Assembly: GCA_030377945.1 (NCBI GenBank)
Contig: JAUCGD010000052.1
Location: 1 to 18,495 of the forward strand
DNA length: 18,495 nucleotides
Direction: 5' to 3'
Source: Desulfobacterales bacterium HSG17
Lineage (GTDB): Bacteria; Desulfobacterota; Desulfobacteria; Desulfobacterales; Desulfococcaceae
Positions 6,907 through 15,182 of this stretch are shown piece by piece (the first letter of the stretch is position 1; every line of letters begins with the position of its first letter). A program made the position numbers and the translations under genes. The notes under the pieces are model-generated. The model worked only from the letters and a program-made list of their open reading frames with translations, made no database searches and was not told where the DNA came from.

Positions 6907-6936
6907 AAGATTTATTAAGATTTATTAAGATTTATA
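6907..6936. repeat. Three 10-bp direct repeats AAGATTTATT
   Basis: Copies lie at 6907-6916, 6917-6926 and 6927-6936 (the last ends in A). The 10-base period puts A/T tracts on one face of the helix, upstream of the importer promoter. This may be intrinsically bent DNA or a multi-site activator region; nothing shows which. Confidence 0.7.
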
Positions 6937-6993
6937 ATGATACTTTTTATTAATAAACTATCAAGAAGATGCTCGCAAGTATTAAAAAACAAT

Positions 6994-7027
6994 TTTGATA
7001 CTTTGTCAGGTTTGATACTTTGTCAGG
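6994..7027. repeat. Two adjacent identical 17-bp repeats
   Basis: TTTGATACTTTGTCAGG occurs at 6994-7010 and again at 7011-7027 with no gap. A third GATACTT lies at 6939-6945 and an inverted AAGTAT near 6977. The stretch is between the importer promoter and the tRNA terminator. Function unknown. Confidence 0.75.
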
Positions 7028-7050
7028 GAGGATAAAGGGTGCTGAAAATA

Positions 7051-7084
7051 AAAAAGGGTTAACCTTTTCAGGCTAACCCTTTTT
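7051..7084 (-). terminator. Rho-independent terminator after tRNA-Asp
   Basis: AAAAAGGGTTA (7051-7061) pairs with TAACCCTTTTT (7074-7084) around a 12-base loop, giving an 11-bp stem. On the minus strand it follows the tRNA-Asp 3' end by 9 bases and finishes in a run of T residues. Because both stem sides end in A/T runs it could stop transcription in either direction. Confidence 0.85.
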
Positions 7085-7093
7085 TATTATTTG

Positions 7094-7171
7094 TGGCGGG
7101 AGCGACGAGACTCGAACTCGCGACCTCCGGCGTGACAGGCCGGCGTTCTAACCAAACTGAACTACGCCCCC
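7094..7171 (-). tRNA. tRNA-Asp (GTC)
   Basis: The minus strand folds as a cloverleaf. The acceptor GGGGGCG pairs with CGCTCCC (one G-T pair), the discriminator is G and CCA is encoded. The anticodon stem is GCCGG/CCGGA-like with loop CTGTCAC, giving anticodon GTC. The T arm is CGCGAGTTCGAGTCTCG. It is the second tRNA of a Val-Asp pair, 38 bases after tRNA-Val, and precedes the terminator. Confidence 0.96.
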
Positions 7172-7209
7172 AATTAATTAGCATTTTAAAGAACTATTGA
7201 AAGATTTTC

Positions 7210-7285
7210 TGGTAGGCGGAACAGGGCTTGAACCTGTGACCCTCGGCTTGTAAGGCCGATGCTCTCCCAACTGAGCTACCCGCCC
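7210..7285 (-). tRNA. tRNA-Val (TAC)
   Basis: The minus strand starts GGGCGGG and ends TCCGCCT-A-CCA, so the acceptor has G-T pairs at its first and last positions. Anticodon stem TCGGC/GCCGA surrounds loop CTTACAA, giving anticodon TAC. The T arm is ACAGG-TTCAAGC-CCTGT. The CCA end is encoded. It lies 114 bases after the lon stop codon. Confidence 0.95.
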
Positions 7286-7331
7286 ATTTGCGTCTTAAAA
7301 CTGCCAGATATTTCCCTCAAAAGCGAGTGAG

Positions 7332-7360
7332 TATCTAACAGGATGTCTTATTAATGTCAA
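7332..7360 (-). promoter_or_regulatory. Promoter of the tRNA-Val/tRNA-Asp pair
   Basis: On the minus strand a perfect TTGACA (7355-7360) is followed after 17 bases by TAGATA (7332-7337). The element lies about 40 bases after the lon stop codon and 47 bases before the tRNA-Val 5' end. The -10 is weak, the -35 is ideal. Confidence 0.55.
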
Positions 7361-7399
7361 GCTTATTTTTACAAATAAATTATCTTTATGCAAAAAATC

Positions 7400-9856
7400 T
7401 TAATTAATTACTGTACTGTGAACAGGGCTGTCTGTCTTGTCTGACATTATTTCAATGGGAATATCCCGGTCTTCTTTTTTAACAGAGACAATATCTATGG
7501 CTTTCTGGGAATGCAGTGCATGGAATAGCACCTCATCCATATGCTCAACAGAAACAATTTCAACCTGCTTAGAAATACTGGCAGGGATATCCTTTAAATC
7601 CTTTTCGTTTTCCTTTGGAATCAGGATTTTTTTTATGCCTCCCCTGTGTGCTGCCAGAATCTTTTCTTTAAGTCCTCCTATGGGGAGAACACGGCCTCTG
7701 AGTGTTATCTCTCCAGTCATGGCAAGGTCTCTGAAAACCGGCCTCTGGGTAAGGGCTGATGCTATGGATGTACACATTGCAATTCCGGCAGAAGGGCCGT
7801 CTTTGGGTATTGCACCTTCAGGCACATGAATATGAATATCAATCTTTTCATAAAAGTCAGGTTCTATACCAAAGGATTCAGTCCGTGATCTGACATAACT
7901 GAAAGCTGCCTGGGAAGATTCTTTCATAACATCTCCGAGCTTGCCTGTTACCATCAGTTTTCCTTTGCCGGGCATGGTCAGGGTTTCAATACAAAGCAGT
8001 TCGCCTCCTACCTGTGTCCATGCCAGCCCTGTTACTATTCCGATCTGATCTTTTTCTTCAAGCTGTCCGTATCTGAATTTAGGAGGTCCTAAAAACTTTA
8101 ATATGGATGTTTCCGTTATATTATAGCTGGCCTGATCTTTATTTTTTACATATTCACGGGCATTTTTTCGGCAGATTGAGGAAATCTCGCGTTCCAGATT
8201 CCTTACCCCTGCTTCCCTTGTGTAATGGCGTATAATATTATATATGGAATTTTTTGAAAAATTAACATCTTTGCCTTTAAGACCGTTTGCTTCTATCTGT
8301 TTTGATATAAGAAAATCTTTGGCAATATGGTATTTTTCATATTCCGTATATCCGGGAAGACGGATTATTTCCATCCTGTCCTGAAAGGGCAGGGGAATGT
8401 CAGGAAGAGTATTGGCAGTTGTAATAAAAAGTATCTCCGAAAGATCATAATCAAGATCCATGTAATGGTCATTAAAATTATAGTTCTGTTCAGGATCAAG
8501 TACTTCTAATAGTGCTGCTGAAGGGTCTCCCCTGAAATTCATACTCATTTTATCAACTTCATCAAGACAGAATACAGGATTGTTAACCCCGGTTTTTTTA
8601 AGAGACTGAATAATCTTACCAGGCATTGCACCTATATATGTCCGTCTGTGCCCTCTTATTTCAGCTTCATCTCTAACACCTCCAAGGGAAAGGCGGATAA
8701 ATTTTCGGCCAGTGGCCCGTGCAACTGACTTGGCAATAGATGTTTTTCCGACTCCTGGAGGACCTACAAGGCAGAGAATGGGGCCTCTAAGTTTTTTTAC
8801 CAGGGATTGAACTGCCAGGTATTCCAGAATTCTTTCTTTGGGTTTTTCCAGGCCGTAATGATCTTCATTAAGTATTTTTTCAGCATCATCCAGGTTTTTT
8901 CTGACCTTACTCCTGTCAAACCAGGGAAGAGAAACAATCCATTCAATATAATTTCTTACAACCGTTGCTTCAGCTGACATGGGTGTCATCTGTTTAAGCT
9001 TTTTAAATTCCTGGCGGGCCTTGGTCACAGCCTCTTTGGTCATGCGTTTACGTTTGATTTGATTTTCAAGTTCTGTCAGTTCTTCAGCAGCTTCTTCATC
9101 TGCACCCATCTCTTTTTTTATGGCACGCATCTGTTCATTCAGATAATAATTTTTTTGTGTCTTATCCATTTGATCTTTGACACGCACCTTAATTTTCTGA
9201 TTCATCTGGAAAACTTCAATTTCCATCTTAATCAGTTTCAGCAGAAAAGCGAGACGATTGTTTGGCAATTCCGTTTCCAGCAATTTCTGCTTATCTTCAA
9301 TCTTAAATGCAAAATGGGCAGCTACAGTATCGGCAAGTCTGGACGGTATTATAATATTTGAGACATTGTTAACCAGGTCTTTGGAAATACTTTTGTTTAC
9401 TTTTGCATATTCTTTAAAGCTTTTAACAATAGTTCTGCTTAAAGCCACACTTTCAGCATCTGATATTTCCGATTCTTGCAGAGGTTCAACCCCTACCTGG
9501 AAAAAATCTTCATTTTTGATAAAATTGACTATACGTCCACGGCTTTTTCCTTCAACCAGGGCCTTTACTGTTCCGTCAGGAAGACGCAGTAATTGAAGAA
9601 CAGTTCCTATTGTTCCAATCTTGCTGATGTCTTTTTCTTTAGGATTATCAATACCTGCGGTTTTCTGTATTGAAAGAAATACACTTTTCTCATTATTCAT
9701 GGCATTGGCAAGGGCGTTTACTGATTTTGTCCGCCCTACAAAAAGAGGGGCCACCATAAATGGAAAGACAACGATGTCTCTCAAAGGCAAAAGAGGAAGT
9801 GTTAATTGTGAATTGTGTAAATCATCCTTACCCAGTATTTTTTGAAGATTTATCAT
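7400..9856 (-). CDS. lon: ATP-dependent protease Lon
   Basis: Lon degrades misfolded and some regulatory proteins in the cytoplasm. The 818-residue product has the full family layout: N-terminal substrate-binding (LON) domain about 18-215, a charged coiled-coil region about 220-300, the AAA+ module with Walker A G-P-P-G-V-G-K-T (365-372) and Walker B F-C-L-D-E-V-D-K (429-436), and the C-terminal protease domain with the Ser689 (D-G-P-S-A-G) and Lys732 (G-L-K-E-K) dyad. The 43-residue spacing of the dyad equals that of E. coli Ser679/Lys722. Length is normal for LonA, with a short hydrophilic tail after about 785. It follows clpX by 74 bases on the same strand. No clear Shine-Dalgarno precedes ATG 9856. 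No hairpin is seen between lon and tRNA-Val, so readthrough into the tRNA pair is possible. Confidence 0.98.
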   Translation of the reverse strand: MINLQKILGKDDLHNSQLTLPLLPLRDIVVFPFMVAPLFVGRTKSVNALANAMNNEKSVFLSIQKTAGIDNPKEKDISKIGTIGTVLQLLRLPDGTVKALVEGKSRGRIVNFIKNEDFFQVGVEPLQESEISDAESVALSRTIVKSFKEYAKVNKSISKDLVNNVSNIIIPSRLADTVAAHFAFKIEDKQKLLETELPNNRLAFLLKLIKMEIEVFQMNQKIKVRVKDQMDKTQKNYYLNEQMRAIKKEMGADEEAAEELTELENQIKRKRMTKEAVTKARQEFKKLKQMTPMSAEATVVRNYIEWIVSLPWFDRSKVRKNLDDAEKILNEDHYGLEKPKERILEYLAVQSLVKKLRGPILCLVGPPGVGKTSIAKSVARATGRKFIRLSLGGVRDEAEIRGHRRTYIGAMPGKIIQSLKKTGVNNPVFCLDEVDKMSMNFRGDPSAALLEVLDPEQNYNFNDHYMDLDYDLSEILFITTANTLPDIPLPFQDRMEIIRLPGYTEYEKYHIAKDFLISKQIEANGLKGKDVNFSKNSIYNIIRHYTREAGVRNLEREISSICRKNAREYVKNKDQASYNITETSILKFLGPPKFRYGQLEEKDQIGIVTGLAWTQVGGELLCIETLTMPGKGKLMVTGKLGDVMKESSQAAFSYVRSRTESFGIEPDFYEKIDIHIHVPEGAIPKDGPSAGIAMCTSIASALTQRPVFRDLAMTGEITLRGRVLPIGGLKEKILAAHRGGIKKILIPKENEKDLKDIPASISKQVEIVSVEHMDEVLFHALHSQKAIDIVSVKKEDRDIPIEIMSDKTDSPVHSTVIN

Positions 9857-9891
9857 TGTTGACTACTTTTGATGCATTTAAAAGTTTGTTG

Positions 9892-9927
9892 TTAATTACA
9901 AATGTTTAATTACAAATGCTTAATTAC
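9892..9927. repeat. 14-bp tandem repeat between clpX and lon
   Basis: TTAATTACAAATG plus one base occurs at 9892-9905 and 9906-9919, with a partial third copy at 9920-9927. It fills about half of the 74-base clpX-lon gap, where a lon promoter or an mRNA processing site could lie. Its role is unknown. Confidence 0.75.
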
Positions 9928-9930
9928 GAT

Positions 9931-11175
9931 TTATGCCTGTTTTTTTGCCTGCTCAAAAAGAAGAATAGGTTCTTCATCGTTAAGCACCACATCTTCACCT
10001 ATTACGCATTCTTTAACATTTTCAATAGACGGAAGATCGTACATAATATTAATCATGCAATTTTCCATAATGGCACGCAGTCCCCTGGCTCCTGCTTTTC
10101 TTTTTAATGCTTCATCAGAAATAGCAGAAAGAGCACTGTCAGTAAATCTCAGGTTAACACCTTCCATCTCAAAAAGTTTCTGATACTGCTTTACCAAGGC
10201 ATTTTTAGGCTCGGTCAATATACGTATAAGCGAAGATGCGTTTAATTCCCCAAGTGTTGCAATAACAGGAAGGCGGCCTAAAAATTCAGGAATCAGCCCG
10301 AATTTAATAAGATCTTCAGGCTGAATTGCTTTTAATACTTCACCTATATTCTTATCCTCGGATTTTGAAATTTTTGCGCCAAAGCCCATTGCTTTTGAAT
10401 CTAATCTGCGTCGAAGAACCTTGTCCAGTCCGTTAAATGTTCCACCGCATATAAAAAGGATATTTGATGTATCAACCTTGACAAAATCCTGCTGAGGATG
10501 CTTTCTTCCTCCTTTGGGGGGAACGCTGGCTGTGGTACCTTCGATTATTTTCAAAAGTGCCTGCTGCACTCCTTCGCCTGAGACATCCCTTGTAATGGAA
10601 GGATTATCGGATTTGCCTGCAATCTTATCTATCTCATCAATGTAAACAATGCCCTTTTTAGCCTTTTCCACATCATAATCTGCATTCTGGAGCAGGGAAA
10701 GTATTATATTTTCGACATCCTCTCCTACATATCCGGCTTCTGTCAGGCTTGTGGCATCAGCTATGGTAAAAGGAACATTAAGAAATCGTGCAAGGGTTTG
10801 AGCCAGGAGTGTTTTTCCTGAACCTGTTGGGCCTATCAAGAGGATATTGCTTTTCTGAATTTCAATATCCCCTGTATTGACGGAAGTATCAAGCCGTTTA
10901 TAATGGTTGTAAACAGCAACGGAAAGCACTCTTTTTGCATCATCCTGCTCAATAACATAGTCATCAAGCATATCTTTTATTTCCCTGGGAATTAAATTTA
11001 CTTCTATATCCCTTGCATCTTTTTCACTCTCTTCATCAATTATTTCACCGCATAACACAATACACTCATCGCAGATATATACAGCCGGGCCTGCAATGAG
11101 TTTTTTAACCTCATTTTGATTCTTACCGCAGAATGAGCAATAAAGAGTATCTCCTTCATCTTTCCTTCTCGCCAT
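9931..11175 (-). CDS. clpX: ClpX, ATPase subunit of the ClpXP protease
   Basis: ClpX recognises tagged proteins, unfolds them and feeds them to ClpP. The 414-residue product has the N-terminal C4 zinc-binding domain (Cys13, Cys16, Cys35, Cys38), Walker A G-P-T-G-S-G-K-T (115-122), the pore loop G-Y-V-G-E (148-152), Walker [10 protein letters not shown] (176-184), the R-K-H pore loop (224-226) and the ClpP-contacting I-G-F-type loop region further on, here not checked in detail. Length is typical. ATG 11175 overlaps the clpP stop by one base (TAATG) and is preceded by GGAGG inside the end of clpP, so the two genes are translationally coupled. Confidence 0.98.
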   Translation of the reverse strand: MARRKDEGDTLYCSFCGKNQNEVKKLIAGPAVYICDECIVLCGEIIDEESEKDARDIEVNLIPREIKDMLDDYVIEQDDAKRVLSVAVYNHYKRLDTSVNTGDIEIQKSNILLIGPTGSGKTLLAQTLARFLNVPFTIADATSLTEAGYVGEDVENIILSLLQNADYDVEKAKKGIVYIDEIDKIAGKSDNPSITRDVSGEGVQQALLKIIEGTTASVPPKGGRKHPQQDFVKVDTSNILFICGGTFNGLDKVLRRRLDSKAMGFGAKISKSEDKNIGEVLKAIQPEDLIKFGLIPEFLGRLPVIATLGELNASSLIRILTEPKNALVKQYQKLFEMEGVNLRFTDSALSAISDEALKRKAGARGLRAIMENCMINIMYDLPSIENVKECVIGEDVVLNDEEPILLFEQAKKQA

Positions 11176-11792
11176 TATTTTTCCTCCAAAAGGTCCAGAT
11201 TATCCAGATCATCCCGGTTAAGTATTACATGATCTACCAAACCGTAAACTTTGGCATCTTTACCGGACATAAAAAAATCCCGGTCTGTGTCTGTTTGAAT
11301 TTTATCCAGAGCCTGACCTGTATGCTCTACCAGTATTTCGTTAAGAATGTCCTTCATTCGAAGGATTTCTTTTGCCTGGATGGCAATATCCGAAGCCTGG
11401 CCCTGGGAACCTCCCATAGGCTGATGAATCATGATCCTTGAATTGGGCAGGGAATATCGTTTGTTTTTTGCACCGGCAGCCAGTAAAACAGCTCCCATAC
11501 TTGCTGCCTGTCCAATACAGACTGTTGCAATATTAGGTTTTATATATTGCATGGTGTCATATACTGCAAGACCTGCCGTAACTACCCCGCCTGGAGAGTT
11601 AATATAGAAATTAATGTCTTTTTCAGGGTCTTCGGATTCAAGAAAAAGAAACTGGGCAATAAGCAGGTTAGCAACCTCGTCATTAATGGCTGTACCAAGA
11701 AAAATGATTCTGTCTTTTAGAAGTCTTGAATAAATATCATAGGCTCGTTCACCCCTGCTGCTCTGCTCAACAACCATTGGTATTAAAGGCAC
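11175..11792 (-). CDS. clpP: ClpP, proteolytic subunit of ClpXP
   Basis: ClpP is the barrel-shaped serine peptidase that works with ClpX encoded next to it. The 205-residue product keeps the triad Ser98 (G-Q-A-A-S-M-G), His123 (M-I-H-Q-P) and Asp172 (T-D-R-D-F), and the P-M-V-x-E-Q-x-S-R-G-E-R-x-x-D-I-Y-S-R-L-L start region of the mature enzyme. The start codon is GTG (11790-11792), chosen because AAGGAG lies 8 bases upstream and because the protein then begins at the usual place; the next in-frame ATG (Met6) has no such site. It lies 38 bases after tig. Confidence 0.98.
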   Translation of the reverse strand: MPLIPMVVEQSSRGERAYDIYSRLLKDRIIFLGTAINDEVANLLIAQFLFLESEDPEKDINFYINSPGGVVTAGLAVYDTMQYIKPNIATVCIGQAASMGAVLLAAGAKNKRYSLPNSRIMIHQPMGGSQGQASDIAIQAKEILRMKDILNEILVEHTGQALDKIQTDTDRDFFMSGKDAKVYGLVDHVILNRDDLDNLDLLEEK

Positions 11793-11800
11793 TTATAAAT

Positions 11801-11806
11801 CTCCTT
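11801..11806 (-). promoter_or_regulatory. clpP ribosome binding site (sets the GTG start)
   Basis: AAGGAG on the minus strand, 8 bases before GTG 11792. It decides between the GTG start and the internal ATG five codons on. Confidence 0.8.
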
Positions 11807-11830
11807 TATTTAATAATAAAATTATTAAAA

Positions 11831-13159
11831 CTAATTGTTATCTTTGTTTTCCTGCTCAACTTCCATTTCAATTTCTTCTATCTTACTGTTTTCTATAATA
11901 AGATCAACTCCCTTTTTTTCAAGTAAAGCATATTTTAAATTTTGCAGGTTGTCAGGGTTTTCTTTATAGAAGTCTTTTATTTCCTGCACAGGCTGATTAA
12001 AAGAAACACCCATATCTTCCATGCCTTTTTCCAGGTCTCCATCTGCCAGCTCAACTTTTTCATCAACAACTATTTTATCCATAAGTATATGGCGCTTAAC
12101 CTGCTTAACTGCTACATCACGATATTTTCCTTTTAAACTTTCCCTGGTTATCCCCAGGTCTTCCATAGAAACATTGTGATAGGAATATGATCGTTCAGCC
12201 TCGGCAATTATATTTTCAAGTTCAGCATCTACCATTACTTCAGGTACTTCAAAATCCTGTTTTTCAAGCAATGCAGAAAAAATCTGTTCGTTCAGTTCCT
12301 GCTCAATTCTTTTATCATATCCCTGAACCAGGTTGTTAACAATTTCTTTTTTTAAAGCATCAAGATCAGCAAAAGGACCAAGTTTTTTTGCAAAATCATC
12401 ATTTATTTCAGGAAGGACTTCTTTCCTGATCTCTTTTAATGTCAGGTTAAAAGAAATTGTCATGTTTGCAATTTTTTGATTTTTGTAATCTTCAGGAAAA
12501 GTGATAACAATATCTTTTGTATCTCCGGGTTTCATGCCTGTTATATTATCATCCAGTTCTTTTGAAATCTGGGAAGCCCCGATCTTCATGGTAAAGTTTT
12601 CGGTTTTTGGAGCATCTTCAAAAGGCTCGCCGTCTTTAAACCCTTCATAATCAATCAGGATATAATCATCTTGCTGTGCAGGGCGGTCTTCTTCTATTTT
12701 TAAAAGCTCAGCCTGATTTTTTTGAATGGCTTTTAGCTGAATATCAATTTCCTGATCTGTGGCTTTATACATATTTTTCTTAAGTTCAAGCCCCTTAAAA
12801 TCAACATCCTCCAGCACAGGAAATAATTCAATTGTAGCATCAAATTTATATGCTTTATTATATTCAAGCTCCGGCGTATCAATCTGGGGATTTCCCACAA
12901 AGTTCATAAAATTATTTTCCTCTACTGCTTTTGCAAAGGAGTCTTGAACAAACCTGGAGGTTATGTCTGTATTCACATCTTTTTTAAAATGTCTTTCAAG
13001 AACCTGCCGGGGAATTTTTCCCGGGCGAAAGCCTTTTATTTTAGCTGTTTTATTAAGCTCTTTATAGGCTGTATTCACTTCCGCACTAACGTCTTTTTCA
13101 GGGATTTCTATGTGCAGTACTTTTTTAATACTGCTGATATTTTCAACACTGACTTGCAT
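11831..13159 (-). CDS. tig: Trigger factor, ribosome-bound chaperone
   Basis: Trigger factor binds the ribosomal exit tunnel and shields nascent chains. The product has 442 residues from ATG 13159, with AAAGGAAAATC just upstream; a longer in-frame reading from TTG 13195 would begin inside a perfect hairpin and is rejected. The ribosome-docking signature G-F-R-P-G-K-I-P-R is at 43-51. An FKBP-like prolyl isomerase domain spans about 163-244 (I-D-Y-E-G-F to I-S-F-N-L-T-L-K-E-I), and an acidic helical C-terminal chaperone domain follows, ending in a Glu/Asn-rich tail. Length is normal. It heads the tig-clpP-clpX-lon run, all on the minus strand, and lies 71 bases after the tRNA-Leu 3' end. Confidence 0.97.
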   Translation of the reverse strand: MQVSVENISSIKKVLHIEIPEKDVSAEVNTAYKELNKTAKIKGFRPGKIPRQVLERHFKKDVNTDITSRFVQDSFAKAVEENNFMNFVGNPQIDTPELEYNKAYKFDATIELFPVLEDVDFKGLELKKNMYKATDQEIDIQLKAIQKNQAELLKIEEDRPAQQDDYILIDYEGFKDGEPFEDAPKTENFTMKIGASQISKELDDNITGMKPGDTKDIVITFPEDYKNQKIANMTISFNLTLKEIRKEVLPEINDDFAKKLGPFADLDALKKEIVNNLVQGYDKRIEQELNEQIFSALLEKQDFEVPEVMVDAELENIIAEAERSYSYHNVSMEDLGITRESLKGKYRDVAVKQVKRHILMDKIVVDEKVELADGDLEKGMEDMGVSFNQPVQEIKDFYKENPDNLQNLKYALLEKKGVDLIIENSKIEEIEMEVEQENKDNN

Positions 13160-13180
13160 GATTTTCCTTTCTAATAAATC

Positions 13181-13214
13181 AAATGCCTGAAGCAAAAAGT
13201 ATCTTCAGGCATTT
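13181..13214 (-). terminator. Perfect 12-bp hairpin between tRNA-Leu and tig
   Basis: AAATGCCTGAAG (13181-13192) pairs perfectly with CTTCAGGCATTT (13203-13214) around a 10-base loop. On the minus strand it begins 16 bases after the tRNA-Leu CCA and is followed by TTTGATTTATT, an imperfect U-tract. It is most simply a tRNA terminator, but it ends only 21 bases before the tig ATG. If tig has no promoter of its own it would act as an attenuator. Confidence 0.65.
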
Positions 13215-13230
13215 TAGATTGAATATAAAT

Positions 13231-13317
13231 TGGTGCGAGAGGGGAGAGTTGAACTCCCATTCCCTTTCAGGAGCTGGATCCTAAGTCCAGTGCGTCTACC
13301 AATTCCGCCACTCTCGC
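13231..13317 (-). tRNA. tRNA-Leu (TAG)
   Basis: The minus strand is an 87-base class II tRNA: acceptor GCGAGAG/CTCTCGC, discriminator A and an encoded CCA. The anticodon stem CTGGA/TCCAG encloses CTTAGGA, giving anticodon TAG. It has a long variable arm and T arm GGGAG-TTCAACT-CTCCC. It stands just upstream of tig. Confidence 0.96.
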
Positions 13318-13348
13318 ATATTTTTTTTAGGTTACATCTATAATTCAA

Positions 13349-13376
13349 ATTATAACAATAAAAAACAGTTTCACAA
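13349..13376 (-). promoter_or_regulatory. Candidate promoter of tRNA-Leu
   Basis: On the minus strand TTGTGA (13371-13376) and TATAAT (13349-13354) are 16 bases apart, about 31 bases before the tRNA 5' end. A second option is TTGACA at 13398-13403 with TATTTT 17 bases on. If tig lacks its own promoter, this one may also serve the chaperone-protease genes. Confidence 0.45.
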
Positions 13377-13484
13377 AATAATATCAATTGTTATTAGTGT
13401 CAAGGAAAATTGAGAAAAGAAGCTGTTATAATGGTATTTTGCTAAAATATTGAAAGAATCAGGAAAAAAAAATAATATTAAAGC

Positions 13485-13513
13485 TTGCATGATAAAAAAA
13501 AGCATGTTATACG
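13485..13513 (+). promoter_or_regulatory. Candidate promoter of tRNA-Pro
   Basis: TTGCAT (13485-13490) and TATACG (13508-13513) are 17 bases apart, and the -10 ends 14 bases before the tRNA 5' end. Match to consensus is moderate. The C/G-containing bases after the -10 resemble stable-RNA promoters. Confidence 0.4.
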
Positions 13514-13527
13514 CCATTTCGTTCAAT

Positions 13528-13604
<77 letters not shown>

Positions 13605-13626
13605 TTCATTTCTTATCATTCTTATA

Positions 13627-14448
13627 ATGTATCCCTTTTTTATAATTCAAATAGTATGTATTCTTTTATCAGCCATATACTTTCCCGGTTATGCTGATGA
13701 CAACCTCAAAAAATCGGGGATGATAAAACAATACACTTACAAGATTATCAACACTTTTCCCCATAATCAATCTTCATGGACCCAGGGTCTTGTTTTTGAA
13801 AATAATACTGTATATGAATCATTTATATACGAGTCAACAGGCCGTTATGGCCATTCATGTCTGTTAAAGGTTGAACCGGCAACAGGTAGAATTATAAACA
13901 GTATAAAATTAGATAAAAAGTTTTATGCCGAAGGCTTAACTATTATTAATGATAAGCTTGTTATGTTAACCTGGCACAGCCGTAAAGGTTTTGTTTATAA
14001 TAAGGATTTTTCTCTGGATAAAACCTTTTCATATCCTTCACAGGGATGGGGGCTGACCAATGACGGAAAAAATCTGATAATGAGTGATGGTTCCTGTTTA
14101 TTGTATTTTTTAAGCCCTGACACTTTTAAAGAAATCAGGAGAATCAGGGTGACAGAAAACGGGTTTTCCGTTAAAAGGCTTAATGAACTGGAATATATTG
14201 ATAATAAAATATATGCAAATGTATGGATGACAGATAAAATAGTTATAATTTCACCAAAAACCGGGAATATAACAGGGTGGATAAACTTAGAGGGTCTTTT
14301 TCCTTTGGCAGAACGAAAAAATGCTGACAGTGTATTAAACGGAATTGCCTTTGATACAAGTCAAAAAAGATTGTTTGTAACAGGCAAGCTCTGGCCCAGG
14401 TTATTTGAAATAAAAATTATACAAAAAAATATTAAGGGTATAAGATAA
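13627..14448 (+). CDS. Glutaminyl-peptide cyclotransferase, exported
   Basis: This 273-residue protein matches the plant/bacterial (beta-propeller, Glu_cyclase_2) glutaminyl cyclases, which turn N-terminal Gln into pyroglutamate. Family landmarks in order are W-T-Q-G-L-V-F (51-57), Y-E-S-T-G-R-Y-G (68-75), A-E-G-L-T (101-105), L-T-W-H (114-117), G-W-G-L-T-x-D-G (140-147), M-S-D-G-S (152-156), N-E-L-E-Y (186-190), N-V-W-x-T-D (198-203), T-G-W-I (216-219), L-N-G-I-A (237-241) and V-T-G-K-L-W-P (251-257). Residues 4-22 are hydrophobic and end G-Y-A, a likely signal peptide for the periplasm, although the n-region has no positive charge. The frame is open far upstream, through tRNA-Pro, but ATG 13627 is the first usable start after the tRNA. 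No Shine-Dalgarno is visible. Confidence 0.88.
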   Translation: MYPFFIIQIVCILLSAIYFPGYADDNLKKSGMIKQYTYKIINTFPHNQSSWTQGLVFENNTVYESFIYESTGRYGHSCLLKVEPATGRIINSIKLDKKFYAEGLTIINDKLVMLTWHSRKGFVYNKDFSLDKTFSYPSQGWGLTNDGKNLIMSDGSCLLYFLSPDTFKEIRRIRVTENGFSVKRLNELEYIDNKIYANVWMTDKIVIISPKTGNITGWINLEGLFPLAERKNADSVLNGIAFDTSQKRLFVTGKLWPRLFEIKIIQKNIKGIR

Positions 14449-14521
14449 ATTTGTTTAGAAATCGGTTTGATAAAACAAGAATAACTTATGACTATAATTG
14501 ATGTAATCAAACAAACTCCAT

Positions 14522-14914
14522 TTATTTAATTGTGATTACAGGACACTGAGCCTCCATTATTACATATCTGGCATTGGACCCGAAGATAATTTTACCTACG
14601 CTGGATCTGCGCCTTACACCAATAACTATTTTATCGATCTTGTTTTCATCAGCATATTTAATAAGATCCTCGCCAGGGCCAAGTCCCCGAACAAGGAGAT
14701 GGGTTTCGCAGGGGATTTCATTTTTGTTACAAAAAGATTCAGCATAAGCCAGGTCACGCTCTGCATTTTCAATCTTTTCAATATGATCTTCAGAACCCCC
14801 CTTTAGAGACCTTATTATATAAAGCGTTGCATTAAAAGCCTTTGCATTGGAGACAGCCTCGTTTAAAGCTTCTTTTCCTGAATTTGATCCGTCATACCCT
14901 AGCATAATTTTCAT
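14522..14914 (-). CDS. Universal stress protein (UspA family)
   Basis: This is a single-domain, 130-residue cytoplasmic USP. Start ATG 14914 was chosen because AAGGAG (14922-14927) stands 7 bases upstream and the family start M-K-I-M-L-G-Y-D-G-S follows at once; a longer frame from 14956 adds 14 unmatched residues. The ATP-binding loop is present as G-V-R-R-R-S-S-V-G-K-I-I-F-G-S (99-113), the Arg-rich variant of G-x2-G-x9-G-S, with Asp8 at the end of the first strand, so nucleotide binding is likely. USPs of this kind are stress-induced, but the partner process is not shown. It converges with the cyclotransferase gene across 73 bases. Confidence 0.9.
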   Translation of the reverse strand: MKIMLGYDGSNSGKEALNEAVSNAKAFNATLYIIRSLKGGSEDHIEKIENAERDLAYAESFCNKNEIPCETHLLVRGLGPGEDLIKYADENKIDKIVIGVRRRSSVGKIIFGSNARYVIMEAQCPVITIK

Positions 14915-15073
14915 GTTATTACTCCTTGCGCTTTTGGTTAACTCTAAAATTTTCAAACAGCTATTTACAATATAATTAATAAAATTTCTAAAATAAATCC
15001 AGAGAAATTAAATCAGGACAAATTAAATTTGCCTATTTTTTTTTGTATAGGAAATTATAAAAATATTTATTCT

Positions 15074-15163
15074 TACCACAGAGGGCACAAAGTTTTTCCA
15101 CAGAGAACACAGAGAGAGATAATTATTTGTTTTCTCTGTGCCTTCTTCGTGTTCTCTGTGGTA
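15074..15163. repeat. CACAGAG-type intergenic inverted-repeat element
   Basis: Outer arms TACCACAGAG (15074-15083) and CTCTGTGGTA (15154-15163) are perfect complements. Inner arms CACAGAGA (15108-15115) and TCTCTGTG (15133-15140) nest inside. CCACAGAG also recurs at 15098-15105. Such 'CCACAGAG...CACAGAG' palindromes are familiar dispersed intergenic repeats in several bacterial groups, from general knowledge and not from a search here. It lies just after the ygiQ stop codon on the minus strand, so it may also end that transcript. Confidence 0.7.
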
Positions 15164-15182
15164 AAAAAAATGTAGTTCATGA

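Noticed and set aside
6907..7027. Short direct repeats as a CRISPR array or replication origin
   Set aside because: Units are 10 and 17 bases, directly adjacent without spacers, with no cas genes, no DnaA boxes and no replication gene nearby.
7437..7829. 130-codon plus-strand frame opposite the end of lon
   Set aside because: It is the shadow of a strongly conserved coding region (Lon protease domain); no ribosome site and no family match.
13160..13195. TTG start twelve codons upstream for trigger factor
   Set aside because: It begins inside the 13181-13214 hairpin; ATG 13159 has AAAGGA just upstream and the standard family N-terminus.
14465..14512. Inverted repeat GTTTGAT/ATCAAAC between the cyclotransferase and usp genes
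   Set aside because: Seven-base arms with a loop of more than 30 bases in AT-rich DNA and no T-run; not convincing as a terminator.
14915..14956. Longer N-terminus for the universal stress protein
   Set aside because: It includes the AAGGAG ribosome site in coding sequence; the family start M-K-I-M-L-G-Y-D-G-S is at 14914.
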